A stretch of 64,000 bases of DNA from Lachnospiraceae bacterium (GCA_910574965.1 CAJTDB010000002.1:124001-188000), one strand, 5' to 3'; numbered from the stretch's first letter, positions 35,711 through 44,897 are shown. The notes: generated by a model not told the origin, from the letters alone. A program made the numbers and translations.

Positions 35711-35790
35711 ACTTTTTACCTCCTGAAATATTCAAAAATATACAGCATACAGACTTTCAAATCCGTATGTCTGTGTGATCGGATATTCTC

Positions 35791-35853
35791 ATTATAGTGA
35801 GGCATGTAGAAAAAGTCTTTATCTTATCTATCTACGTTTTTGCACTATCGGCT
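35791..35853 (-). promoter_or_regulatory. Importer promoter with upstream AraC-type site
   Basis: Perfect -10 TATAAT on the minus strand (35796-35791) without a good -35, as expected for an activated promoter. Upstream at 35837-35853 is TTTTTGCACTATCGGCT (plus-strand reading), an exact 17-base copy of a site beside the regulator gene. It is centred about 52 bases upstream of the -10, a usual class I activator position. The 401-base divergent gap (35711-36111) is otherwise AT-rich. Confidence 0.7.
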
Positions 35854-36019
35854 TATTTTTTGTATATTTTATACAATTTTCTCTATTTTTCTTTTTTATG
35901 CATGTTACGTTTATACATCTGCAAAATTTTCAAGACGGAATTTTAACCAATTTTCCATCTGATTGCTTTGTCCATCTTGCATTTTAGACAATCTGCTTTT
36001 TTCGTCCTTCCTGTTTCTT

Positions 36020-36085
36020 TTGCCTTTTTTGCATTTTTGTATTATAATAGTGTCAAAATAGGATGATTTTTTTGCACTATCGGCT
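36020..36085 (+). promoter_or_regulatory. Promoter and second 17-base site of the AraC regulator
   Basis: TTGCCT (36020-36025), 17-bp spacer, TATAAT (36043-36048), then TTTTTGCACTATCGGCT at 36069-36085, downstream of the expected start of transcription and 27 bases before the TTG codon. The position suggests autorepression. Confidence 0.7.
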
Positions 36086-36111
36086 CTTTTTTAAGAAAGG
36101 AAGGATTCGCT

Positions 36112-37014
36112 TTGAGTTACAAAAGCGTACAGCTTAAGGAGGTTCTGACGATCCGTGAGATTTACTCCATTCATTATTTTGAATATATGTGTGATTTTTC
36201 TTTTCCGGGAGAATCCCATGATTTCTGGGAATTTTTATGTGTAGACAAGGGCGAAGTGAATGTCTTCGCCGACGAGAAATTCCACGTGCTGAAAAAAGGC
36301 GATATTATTTTTCACAAGCCCAACGAATTTCATGACGTAAAATCCAACGGGCTTATTGCGCCCAATCTGGTTGTTATGTCTTTTTCCTGTGCTTCTCCGG
36401 TCATGTCCTTTTTCGAAGAAAAGGTATTAAAGATCAGCGAACCGGAACGTATCCTTCTGGCACAAATCATCCAGGAATCCAAACATGTATTCGAAGGCCG
36501 TCTGGATGATCCTTACCAGGAAGAACTGATCCGCAGCGAGAATCCCCGGTTTGCCGGAGAGCAGCTTATCTGTCTGTACTTAGAACAGCTTCTTATTCAG
36601 CTTATTCGCCGTTACATGACCCGCACAGATCCCATTCATCCTACCATCGTCAAATCCATCAAGCAGAAAGCGGACGGCGAACTGTTCTCGCAGATACAGG
36701 AATACATGGACGCTCATATATGCGAAAATCTGTCCATTGAACAGATCTGCAGAAGCAATTCCATCGGCCGCTCCCAGCTCCAGAAACTGTTCCGGACCAG
36801 AAGCGGCTATGGCGCCATCGAGTATTTCTCAAGGCTGAAAGTGGATCTGGCCAAGCAGATGATCCGGGAGCATCATTATAATTTCACCCAGATCGCAGAT
36901 GCCCTTGGCTTCTCCTCCATCCATTATTTTTCCAGACAGTTTAAACGGATCACCGGAATGACACCTTCGGAATATGCCTCCTCCATCAAAGCTCTGTCGG
37001 ACCATCCGAACTGA
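36112..37014 (+). CDS. AraC-family transcriptional regulator with cupin sensor domain
   Basis: 300 residues: N-terminal cupin (about 20-110, SFPGESHDFWEFLCVDKGEV and FHVLKKGDIIFHKPNEFH) and C-terminal AraC domain (about 200-295, LSIEQICRSNSIGRSQLQKLFR and QIADALGFSSIHYFSRQFKRITGMTPSEY). The start is TTG at 36112 with GGAAGG upstream; no ATG is nearby. Divergent from the importer operon and convergent with the nucleotidyltransferase gene (stop codons adjoin). It likely controls the LNB/GNB genes through the 17-base sites. Confidence 0.93.
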   Translation: MSYKSVQLKEVLTIREIYSIHYFEYMCDFSFPGESHDFWEFLCVDKGEVNVFADEKFHVLKKGDIIFHKPNEFHDVKSNGLIAPNLVVMSFSCASPVMSFFEEKVLKISEPERILLAQIIQESKHVFEGRLDDPYQEELIRSENPRFAGEQLICLYLEQLLIQLIRRYMTRTDPIHPTIVKSIKQKADGELFSQIQEYMDAHICENLSIEQICRSNSIGRSQLQKLFRTRSGYGAIEYFSRLKVDLAKQMIREHHYNFTQIADALGFSSIHYFSRQFKRITGMTPSEYASSIKALSDHPN

Positions 37015-37935
37015 TCAGCTCCACAGTTTCTGCGGATACAGCCCCTGATCTTTTAGGGACTGGATGGCTTTTACTACTACTGGTTTGTCCTCCCGGTAGG
37101 TCACACCGTACCAGCGGTCTTTGGACTTAAGGACGGTCACTTCCGCCCTGCCTTCCCGGATCAGTTCATCCACCACAAAAGGCAGGAAATATTCGCATTT
37201 CAGCGGATTCTTATCCAGATTCTCCGTCAGAAAAGCCGCAAACCGGTCCCGAATCTCTGCCATCATGCTCTTTGTAAAGCCCCACATATTCATGGACACG
37301 ACAGCATCACCGGCAAGAGGTGTCCAGGTAGCTCCGTCATCTTCCGTAAATGCCGGCCCGTTTTCCTGCTTTTCAATGCGGACCCGCTCTGTGATCTTCG
37401 TCAGCTTCCCGCTGTCGTTCGTCTCACAGACGCCCCTTGCCACATGACCGTTCTCCGTCAGCGTATTTTCCAGCAGATAACCTACCATCGTATACTGGAA
37501 TCTGTCCGTATCTTCATGTGCCAAAAGCTGGTCATAGATCATCTGAAATGCCTGCTGTCCGTAGTAATCATCTGCATTGATAACTGCAAAAGGACCATCC
37601 ACTGCAGGCAGACAGGACAGAACCGCGTGGGCAGTTCCCCAGGGTTTCACTCTGCCTTCCGGCACCGAAAAGCCCTCCGGAAGATTTTCGATCTCCTGAT
37701 ATACATATTCCACCTGTATCTGCCGTTCCATGCGGTTTCCGATCTTCTCTTTGAAATCCTGCTCGTTTTCCTTCTTGATGATAAAAATCACCTTTTCAAA
37801 GCCTGCTTTTACCGCATCATAAATGGAAAAGTCCATGATGATATGGCCGTATTCGTCCACGGGATCAATCTGTTTCAGTCCGCCGTAACGGCTTCCCATG
37901 CCTGCTGCCATGATGATAAGTGTTGGTTTTTTCAT
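37015..37935 (-). CDS. Nucleotidyltransferase of the GH112 locus
   Basis: 306-residue sugar-phosphate nucleotidyltransferase: N-terminal nucleotide-binding motif LIIMAAGMGSRYGGLKQI, then GTAHAVLSCLP and INADDYYGQQAF (metal-binding Asp pair region). It lies directly after the GH112 gene behind palindromic element c (ATAGGAGG then ATG at 37935). The likely job is to activate galactose-1-phosphate or GlcNAc/GalNAc-1-phosphate with UTP, replacing the GalT of bifidobacterial clusters. That substrate is inference. Confidence 0.85.
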   Translation of the reverse strand: MKKPTLIIMAAGMGSRYGGLKQIDPVDEYGHIIMDFSIYDAVKAGFEKVIFIIKKENEQDFKEKIGNRMERQIQVEYVYQEIENLPEGFSVPEGRVKPWGTAHAVLSCLPAVDGPFAVINADDYYGQQAFQMIYDQLLAHEDTDRFQYTMVGYLLENTLTENGHVARGVCETNDSGKLTKITERVRIEKQENGPAFTEDDGATWTPLAGDAVVSMNMWGFTKSMMAEIRDRFAAFLTENLDKNPLKCEYFLPFVVDELIREGRAEVTVLKSKDRWYGVTYREDKPVVVKAIQSLKDQGLYPQKLWS

Positions 37936-37960
37936 AGTATTGTCTGTGACCTCCTATTTT

Positions 37961-38280
37961 AGTTCCGCATCTTGCAGAAAGAGTGCCCTTCTACAGATCA
38001 GATTCCGCCCGCTCACACGGCCGGAATCCGATCTGGCACTCTTCCTGCCAGATGCTGTTTTTTAGTTCCGCATCTTGCAGAAAGAGTGCCCTTCTACAGA
38101 TCAGATTCCGCCCGCTCACACGGCCGGAATCCGATCTGGCACTCTTCCTGCCAGATGCTGTTTTTTAGTTCCGCATCTTGCAGAAAGAGTGCCCTTCTAC
38201 AGATCGGATTCCCCCAGCTCCTGCAGCTCGAATCCGATCTGGCACTCTCCCTGCAAGATGCTGTTTTTTAGTTCCGCATC
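37961..38280 (-). repeat. Palindromic leader element c (three tandem copies)
   Basis: Copies 37961-38058, 38064-38161 and 38167-38264 at an exact 103-base period, plus a terminal GATGCGGAACT block at 38270-38280. The first two copies are identical; the third differs in loop and inner stem but keeps pairing. Outer stem CTTGCAG..AGAGTGCC / GGCACTCT..CTGCAAG, 3' bulge GTAGAAG, inner stem AGATCGGATTC. The last copy runs into AAAATAGGAGG, the ribosome site of the nucleotidyltransferase. The upstream copy supplies the end of the GH112 reading frame. Confidence 0.9.
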
Positions 38281-40440
38281 CGCCGTCTTCCAGAGAATTG
38301 CTCCTGCCTCCAGACAGACTTTTGATGTACGCCCAAGGCCGTCATATACGACCGTGGTCTGCTCCTCCCCGCTGTTGTTCAGGACCGCATAGATGCCGGC
38401 ATCCGGATACGCATGTACTTCACAGTGATGGTTGTCTGCATACCACCGGTACAGCTTTTCCTCCCGTCTCGCGGCGCAGTACAGTGCCCGAAGCAAAAGG
38501 CGGCTGTTGGCACAACTGTAAGGCAGTCCTGCCAGATAGACACTGTTCCCTTTTCCATATCCATGGGCCGCAATATGAAGCTCATGGTCCGAATATTCCA
38601 CGACCTCTGTATCTGCTCCAAGGGCATAGATATTTTTCATTCCCTCGCCAAAGTCAAAAGCTTCCGTCCGGTCTTCCGTGAGATAATGTGTCTCCAACTG
38701 TTTTGTGAAATATTTATCAGTCGAAAGCGTAAAGCCAAGCTCCTTATCCACGCCAAAAACATCTGCCAACTGGAAAAATTGTCCGTTTTGATGTACTGCC
38801 GAAGGCTCTCCAATGCCTACTATGCCGCCCCCTTCATATACCCAGCGCCGAAGCAGGCAGATCAGTTTTTCATCCTCCCAGTACGAGCCGCCGGAAAAGG
38901 CCGTATGTGCATCTCCTGCATTGATGATGACATCCACATCCTCCGGAATCCCTTGCTCCAAAATATCATCAAAGCTTAAAAAGCATACATCCACACTCAT
39001 GCCGCTTAAAGCCTCCAGCATGCCAAAATAAGAATATGTCTGCTTATACCACAGCGCATGAGCTACCATATACGTCTGCCAGGAGCGAAGCTTTCCCCAG
39101 CAGTTCAGGACCGCCACCCGAAGTCCGCACCAGGGCTTTTGCCCATGAATCTTCTCATGAATCTCCCGAAACTCATCCGTCAGCTTCTCAATATAGTCTA
39201 CAAAATCCGGAAAGCGGTACGCCAGACTTAGGTATCCGCCGTATCCGATCCGATCCAGAGGCTTTCTCATAAGTGCCCTTCTGGCCGTCAGCCAGTTTTC
39301 CCTGGCCTCCACGCACGGATCATTTCCTTCGTAAAAAGTATCCGGAAAGAAATACGGCAGAAAACGGCCTTCGGTATAGGTTACGCCCGGAATATCCGCA
39401 ATCAGCCGGAGCGTTGCGCCTCCGCCTACGCTTCCCACCACAGCATCCAGCCCGATGTCAGCAAAATACGGCCCATAAGGTTCTGTCCCAATCCAGTTAT
39501 CTCCCAGGAACATCATCGCTTCTTTCCCGGCCTCATGAACCAGCGCGGTCAGCTCTTTCGCTTTCTTTGCCACAAACCGCTGAATAAAATCCATATAATC
39601 CCTATAGGCTTTTGTGGGTACACGGAAGAGCGTGTTGTAGTATCCGTTATCCACCAGATCCTCCGGACGAAGCCGGTACCCGTACTCCGCCTCAAACTCC
39701 TGAAGTGCCTTTACAGATACCGTCCCGCCGTATCCGAACCAGTCCACAAATTTTTCCTCCGCCTTCTGATTAAAGACAAGGGTAAAATGATAGAAAAAAG
39801 TCGTAAAGCGGACCACATCTGTATCCGGATTTTCTTTTAGCCACTGCACCAGATATTCCTTTGCAAACTTCCCGGAAGCCTCCTGACGCACATCAAAGGG
39901 AATTTCATGGGGCTTGTCCCCCCAGTGATTGGTAATGTGATTGTACATCTGGGTCGGATCCCAGACCGCATACACGAGAAAGCTTACCGTATATTCATGA
40001 AACGGTACTGCCTGACAGATCAGAACCTCATGGGTATCCATAAAAAGCTTCCAGTTTTCCGCAGGCACTGCCTGGCCTGTCGTCCGGTCCATAACCTCCC
40101 ACCATTCCTTCGGGTCGTGGACATAATCCGGCACCACCTGTTCTCCATAATATCCTTCCATAAAAGGAATTCGAACACTGGTACCCACAACCGTACACCG
40201 TCTGGACATGAGATACAACTGCTGGCACTCCTCCATATGTTTCTCTGCAAATGCATTGTGTCCCCTGGCCACAAAATACGTCGTGTAAATCTTTGCATCT
40301 AGCTGTTTGATCTCCGGATCCAGTTTCGTTCCGTCACTGTCTCTGAGTGCATCCGCGCCCCAGCGTCTTATCACCTCTTCGGTTTCCTTTCGAAACCCTG
40401 CCTCACTTGGCAGCGTCACCCTGCCCCTTGTTTTTGCCAT
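38197..40440 (-). CDS. GH112 1,3-beta-galactosyl-N-acetylhexosamine phosphorylase
   Basis: Cytosolic phosphorylase splitting lacto-N-biose or galacto-N-biose into galactose-1-phosphate and GlcNAc/GalNAc. The 747-residue protein shows the family's TIM-barrel start (GRVTLPSEAGFRKET), FFYHFTLVFNQKAEEKFVDW, FLGDNWIGTEPYGPYF (probably holding the catalytic Asp), a glutamine-amidotransferase-like middle (DVIINAGDAHTAFSGGSYW) and a beta domain. The last 23 or so residues (from NSILQGEC on) are encoded by palindromic element c, and the stop lies inside it. Own promoter upstream at 40512-40540. Confidence 0.94.
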   Translation of the reverse strand: MAKTRGRVTLPSEAGFRKETEEVIRRWGADALRDSDGTKLDPEIKQLDAKIYTTYFVARGHNAFAEKHMEECQQLYLMSRRCTVVGTSVRIPFMEGYYGEQVVPDYVHDPKEWWEVMDRTTGQAVPAENWKLFMDTHEVLICQAVPFHEYTVSFLVYAVWDPTQMYNHITNHWGDKPHEIPFDVRQEASGKFAKEYLVQWLKENPDTDVVRFTTFFYHFTLVFNQKAEEKFVDWFGYGGTVSVKALQEFEAEYGYRLRPEDLVDNGYYNTLFRVPTKAYRDYMDFIQRFVAKKAKELTALVHEAGKEAMMFLGDNWIGTEPYGPYFADIGLDAVVGSVGGGATLRLIADIPGVTYTEGRFLPYFFPDTFYEGNDPCVEARENWLTARRALMRKPLDRIGYGGYLSLAYRFPDFVDYIEKLTDEFREIHEKIHGQKPWCGLRVAVLNCWGKLRSWQTYMVAHALWYKQTYSYFGMLEALSGMSVDVCFLSFDDILEQGIPEDVDVIINAGDAHTAFSGGSYWEDEKLICLLRRWVYEGGGIVGIGEPSAVHQNGQFFQLADVFGVDKELGFTLSTDKYFTKQLETHYLTEDRTEAFDFGEGMKNIYALGADTEVVEYSDHELHIAAHGYGKGNSVYLAGLPYSCANSRLLLRALYCAARREEKLYRWYADNHHCEVHAYPDAGIYAVLNNSGEEQTTVVYDGLGRTSKVCLEAGAILWKTADAELKNSILQGECQIGFELQELGESDL

Positions 40441-40511
40441 CCATACCTCCTGTGTTTCTTTTCCATCAGCTTTTGAAAGTTTGCCTTATATGCTCCCTTT
40501 CCTCTGTCTTA

Positions 40512-40555
40512 AGTATATACAGTTTTCTCTTCCCCGACAATAGCACGATAGGCAC
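40512..40555 (-). promoter_or_regulatory. GH112 promoter with possible degenerate AraC site
   Basis: Minus-strand TTGTCG (40540-40535), 17-bp spacer, TATACT (40517-40512). Just upstream, 40542-40555 reads agcacgataggcac, resembling the 17-base site core (agccgatagtgca in the same orientation) with changes. An activator here would sit against the -35 box. Confidence 0.5.
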
Positions 40556-40655
40556 TTTTTTTTGTCTGAAAAGACAGTTTTCTCATTCTTCCTTGTGTTC
40601 TTTTATGCAATTTGTTAAAATTTCCCCATAAAACAAAAGAACAGGAGAACCGTTT

Positions 40656-41264
40656 ATGACTTACGAAGTACATACCATAAAATCACCGGAGGAACTTTCC
40701 CTCTGTCCCGCATTCTCTGTAGATCAGTTCAACTGGGGAGGCCATTACCGGCCCGTCACTTCCGGGCGCCTGGGATTTCTTATGGACACCGGCCTGCTTC
40801 TGGAAATGGAATGTCAGGAAAGCGATCCCTGCCGCACTTACTTTCACGACAACGACCCTGTCTATCTGGATTCCGCCATGGAAGCATTTTTCTGCTTTGC
40901 GCCTTTGGAAAAAGAACCCTGCTATCTGAATTTTGAAATGAATGCCAACGGCGCTATGCTGGCCTGCTATGGACGAACCCGTCAGGATCGCGCACCTCTG
41001 TCCGCAATCTGCCGGGAACCCCTCGTCTGCCGGGCACAGGCAGACGAACACGCCTGGAGCATCCGCCTGACCCTTCCCCTGCCCATGCTCCGTACCGTCT
41101 ATCCGGAACTTGTGCTGGACATTGGAAGCATTTTCACCTGTAATTTTTATAAAATAAAAGAGAGCGAAGGCCGGACGCACTTTGCCAGCTTCGCTCCCAT
41201 TCAGGCGCCGGAACCAAATTTCCATCTTCCGGAATATTTCGCTCAGGCGCAGATTGTCAGTTGA
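40656..41264 (+). CDS. Carbohydrate-binding family 9-like protein
   Basis: 202 residues, no signal peptide, beta-rich. Segments LLLEMECQESDPCRTYFHDNDPVYLDSAMEAFF (ligand and calcium-type region of CBM9) and ILDIGSIFTCNFYKI-like end match the CBM9-like/DOMON fold found in sugar-acting proteins. Transcribed away from GH112 from a shared intergenic region (40441-40655). Its role in glycan use is a guess; being cytosolic it may be an accessory or uncharacterised enzyme domain. Confidence 0.65.
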   Translation: MTYEVHTIKSPEELSLCPAFSVDQFNWGGHYRPVTSGRLGFLMDTGLLLEMECQESDPCRTYFHDNDPVYLDSAMEAFFCFAPLEKEPCYLNFEMNANGAMLACYGRTRQDRAPLSAICREPLVCRAQADEHAWSIRLTLPLPMLRTVYPELVLDIGSIFTCNFYKIKESEGRTHFASFAPIQAPEPNFHLPEYFAQAQIVS

Positions 41265-41281
41265 ACATATGTTCTGTCTTC

Positions 41282-42199
41282 TTATTTTCCTGCCAGCTTC
41301 TGCCGCTTTTTCAGTCCGGCATAACTGTAGACTCCAAGTCCCACCAGCGTAGTCAAGTAAGGCACCATCTGGATTAATTCGTGGGGGATGTCGGTAAGCT
41401 GCATCATATTGGCCAGCGCCTGGGCCGCGCCAAAGAGCAGGGACACTAAAAATCCCCCTATGGGCGTATCGCCGCCCATGGCACTTGCTGCCAGGGCAAT
41501 ATAACCTTTTCCGGCAGACATGTCTTTTGTGAACATATTCATATATCCGCCGGACAGGAAGAAGCCGCCCATGCTTGCCAGTACACCGCTTATCATCAGC
41601 GCAATATACTGGATCTTCCGGGAGCTGATGCCCACGGACTCTGCCGCGTTCTTATTCTCTCCCACCGCACGGATTTTCAGACCCAGAGGAGTCTTATAGA
41701 GGAACAGATGCATGACGACAACAGCCAGAATGGACAGATAGGTCATCAGGTTCTGTCCCGAAAGGATCTGTCCCACAAAGGGAATCTGATCGATCAGCGG
41801 GATTACAACCTTGGGCGCCGATACGTTGGCAATGGACGTGGAGGAACCCCGGTCCCCGGAAACGGCCAGCATCAGAAGTACGGTTCCGCCAGTGGCCATC
41901 AGGTTGATGGCGATAGCCGCCAGAATCTCGTCGGTCTTCAGATTCAGCACGAAAAACGCCAGCAGAAGCCCAATCGCACCTCCTGCCGCCATAGTCAGCA
42001 AAAGTCCGGCGGCAAAGTTTCCGGTCATAGCTGAAAAGATTACGCCGAACAGTGCAGAGAAAAGCATAATGCCTTCCAATGCCATATTGGTAATGCCGGA
42101 TTTGGAAGCCACGGAGGAGGCAAGCGCCGCAAAAAGAATCGGCGTCGTCGCCCGAAGGATGGCATTAAAGAAATCAGGACTCAGTAAACTCTGCAGCAT
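41282..42199 (-). CDS. Nucleoside-type ABC transporter permease (NupQ/BmpC type)
   Basis: 305 residues with eight to ten helices and the family start ILRATTPILFAALASSVASKSGITNMALEG, GAIGLLLAFFVLNLKTDEILAAIAINLMATGGT, and RAVGENKNAAESVGIS. These mark the second permease of BMP-family nucleoside importers. One base separates it from the upstream permease stop. Last gene of the salvage operon. Confidence 0.9.
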   Translation of the reverse strand: MLQSLLSPDFFNAILRATTPILFAALASSVASKSGITNMALEGIMLFSALFGVIFSAMTGNFAAGLLLTMAAGGAIGLLLAFFVLNLKTDEILAAIAINLMATGGTVLLMLAVSGDRGSSTSIANVSAPKVVIPLIDQIPFVGQILSGQNLMTYLSILAVVVMHLFLYKTPLGLKIRAVGENKNAAESVGISSRKIQYIALMISGVLASMGGFFLSGGYMNMFTKDMSAGKGYIALAASAMGGDTPIGGFLVSLLFGAAQALANMMQLTDIPHELIQMVPYLTTLVGLGVYSYAGLKKRQKLAGK

Positions 42200-42200
42200 C

Positions 42201-43268
42201 TTATGCCACCTCCCCTTCTTTTAAGGATGCTTTTGCTTCCTTTGCAATCATGCGGTGTTTCATGCCGCTTAAGAACTGTTCCGCCACTACAAGAAGGATA
42301 ATGATTCCCTGGATAATCTGTACAATCTCCAGCGTCACATCCGTATAACGGGCCATGATGGATGCACCGGTTCTAAGATAGGCCAGAAACAGAGCTGCCA
42401 GCGGCGTATACAAAGGATTCTTCTTCGCCAGCGTACAGATGATGATGGCGTCCCAGCCGTAGCCTAGAAGCGCTATCCAGGAAAATCTCGTATAAATCGG
42501 ACTTAACAGCTCCACGCTGCCGCCGATGCCGGCGATCACGCCGCCCACCATCTGGGAAATCAGGATCACTTTTACGATGCTGATTCCTGAATACCGGGCA
42601 AAATTCTCATTTTCACCCGTCAGGCGCAGTTCGTAGCCTGTACGGGTCTTAAACAGGAATACATAGCCGAACAATGCCACCAGAAGCGCCAGCAGAAGCC
42701 CCGCATGAATGTTGGTTCCCTTGACGAGCGTCGGAAGCTCCGATGCTGCCGGAAGCTTATAGGACGCGGAACCAACACTTGGATCCTGAAGGAAATGCAT
42801 CATAATGAACGTGCATAACCACAAAGACAGATAGTTAATCATCAGGGAAGACACCAGCTCCGGAGAACCGGTCTTGATCTTCATAACCGCCGGAATCGCA
42901 CAGAACACGGCGCCTGCCAAAGCCGCCAGACAGATGGCAACGACAGGACTTAATCCTGCCGGAAGGCCCAGTTTCAGTGCAACTGCTGCCGCCACCAGGC
43001 CGCCCAGATGGAAGCCGCCCTCGGTTGCCAGATTGATCTGATTGGCAGAAAACATGATGCAGACACCGGTGCCGGTGAAAATCAGAGGAATCATAGCCTC
43101 AATCACATTGCCCATACTCCGCTTGTTCTTCAAAGGTCCTGTAATCAGCGTCGTGATGGCAGTCACAGGTTCACTGCTGACCAGGAAAATAATCACAAAG
43201 GAGATCAAAAGGGCAATCAATACGGAAAAAAACATACGGAACAAATCAAAACGCTTTGCATTATTCAT
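42201..43268 (-). CDS. Nucleoside-type ABC transporter permease (NupP/BmpB type)
   Basis: 355 residues with many helices and the first-permease pattern FTGTGVCIMFSANQINLATEGGF, KIKTGSPELVSSLMINYLS and RLTGENENFARYSGI. It overlaps the ATPase gene by eight bases. Pairs with the NupQ-type permease. Confidence 0.9.
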   Translation of the reverse strand: MNNAKRFDLFRMFFSVLIALLISFVIIFLVSSEPVTAITTLITGPLKNKRSMGNVIEAMIPLIFTGTGVCIMFSANQINLATEGGFHLGGLVAAAVALKLGLPAGLSPVVAICLAALAGAVFCAIPAVMKIKTGSPELVSSLMINYLSLWLCTFIMMHFLQDPSVGSASYKLPAASELPTLVKGTNIHAGLLLALLVALFGYVFLFKTRTGYELRLTGENENFARYSGISIVKVILISQMVGGVIAGIGGSVELLSPIYTRFSWIALLGYGWDAIIICTLAKKNPLYTPLAALFLAYLRTGASIMARYTDVTLEIVQIIQGIIILLVVAEQFLSGMKHRMIAKEAKASLKEGEVA

Positions 43269-44814
43269 AAATCACGCCCTCCTGCTCTTCCTGGTGTTTT
43301 AAGCCAAGCATGTACTGGCCAAGCTCTTCCTCCGTAACATCCGCCACATTGGTAAACACCCCGGAAAATTTCCCTTTGTACATGACCGCCAACCGGTCGC
43401 TTAGAGAAAATACTTCGTTTAAGTCCGCAGACACCAAAAGCACAGCACAGCCCGCATCCCGGAACGCCAGCAGTCTTTTTCGGATAAATTCCGCCGCTCC
43501 CACGTCCACGCCTCTGGTGGGCTGGTTGGCAATAATCAGTCCTGGGCCTGTGGAAAATTCTCTCGCTACGATCACTTTCTGAATATTTCCCCCGGACAGC
43601 ATCCCTACATTCTGCCGGAAAGATCTGCATTTAATCAGATATTCTTTAATCAGCTCCACAGAACGCGCCTGTATCCGCTTTACTTTCAGAAGCATCTTTC
43701 CGGAATACTCCGGGTCGGTATATTGATTGGAGAATAGATTCTCCAGAATGTTCAAATTGCCTGCACAGCCGCTGGTCATACGGTCTTCCGGAATATGGGC
43801 CACACTGAGATCCCGGATTTCCTTGATGCTGCTCTTCTCAATGTCTGTTTCCTTAACAAAGATTCGGCCCTGATAGCTTTTGTTCAGTCCGGTCAGCGAA
43901 TTGATAAGCTCCGACTGTCCATTTCCTTCCACGCCTGCAATCCCAAGGATCTCACCGCCTTGCAGGTCAAAGGACAGATTATCTACCTTCAATACTCCCT
44001 GGGCATTTCTCACAGACAGATCCCGCACTTTCAGTATAACGCCTGCGGGCTTTGCCTCCTCTTTTTCGAAGGTCAGCACCACATCCCGCCCTACCATCAG
44101 ACGGGACATATCCTCTGTGGAAATGTCTTTTACTTCATAGGTACCCATACTGCGCCCGCTGCGCATGATCGTAGCACGGTTGCAGATCTTTTTGATCTCA
44201 TCCAGTTTGTGAGAAATAAAGATAATGGTATGGCCGTTATCCCGCAGCTTTTCCAACTGTACGAACAGCTCATCCGTTTCCTGAGGTGTCAGAACGGCCG
44301 TAGGCTCGTCCAGGATCAGAATATCCGCACCACGGTACAGCGCCTTTAAAATCTCCACCTTCTGTTTGATTCCCACCGGAATCTCTTCCACTTTTGTCCG
44401 GACATCAATGTCAAAATTATATTTCTGCGCGATCTCCTCTGCTGCCGAGACCGCCTTTTCCATATCAATAAATACACCCTTTTTCCTCGGTTCTACTCCA
44501 AGGATAATATTCTCCGCCACAGTCAGAGACGGCACCAGCATAAAGTGCTGATGGACCATGCCGATTCCCTTACTGATGGCGTCCTGAGGAGATCGGATAC
44601 TCGTCTCCTGTCCATTCAGCAGGATCTGTCCCTCATCCGGGCTTTCGATCCCGAACAGAACTTTCATCAGTGTGCTCTTCCCGGCGCCGTTTTCTCCTAA
44701 CAGCGCATGGATCTCGCCCTTTTCCAGTTCGATGCTCACATCTTCATTCGCCACGACGCCGTTGGAATAGATCTTCATGATGTGATTCATCTGCAATACA
44801 ATGTTTTTTTCCAA
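43261..44814 (-). CDS. Nucleoside-type ABC transporter ATP-binding protein
   Basis: About 517 residues with two cassettes: GENGAGKSTLMKVLFG, ILILDEPTAVLTPQE in the first; GVEGNGQSELINSLTG (degenerate P-loop), LSGGNIQKVIVAREF and ANQPTRGVDVGAAEFI in the second, as in NupO/YufO-type ATPases. The start is uncertain: TTG at 44814 follows AAAGGTG at good distance, GTG at 44823 and ATG at 44790 are alternatives. Confidence 0.9.
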   Translation of the reverse strand: MEKNIVLQMNHIMKIYSNGVVANEDVSIELEKGEIHALLGENGAGKSTLMKVLFGIESPDEGQILLNGQETSIRSPQDAISKGIGMVHQHFMLVPSLTVAENIILGVEPRKKGVFIDMEKAVSAAEEIAQKYNFDIDVRTKVEEIPVGIKQKVEILKALYRGADILILDEPTAVLTPQETDELFVQLEKLRDNGHTIIFISHKLDEIKKICNRATIMRSGRSMGTYEVKDISTEDMSRLMVGRDVVLTFEKEEAKPAGVILKVRDLSVRNAQGVLKVDNLSFDLQGGEILGIAGVEGNGQSELINSLTGLNKSYQGRIFVKETDIEKSSIKEIRDLSVAHIPEDRMTSGCAGNLNILENLFSNQYTDPEYSGKMLLKVKRIQARSVELIKEYLIKCRSFRQNVGMLSGGNIQKVIVAREFSTGPGLIIANQPTRGVDVGAAEFIRKRLLAFRDAGCAVLLVSADLNEVFSLSDRLAVMYKGKFSGVFTNVADVTEEELGQYMLGLKHQEEQEGVIYE

Positions 44815-44897
44815 GCAGGTCACCTTTTACCCTCTCCGGACCCGCCCAAACCTCCCTTACGGCTGCTTTTGTTCAGATCCTTTTTCGAAAGGGGTGC

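Noticed and set aside
37961-38280. Tandem repeats considered as a CRISPR array
   Set aside because: Units are 98-base palindromes without unique spacers, and no cas gene is present.
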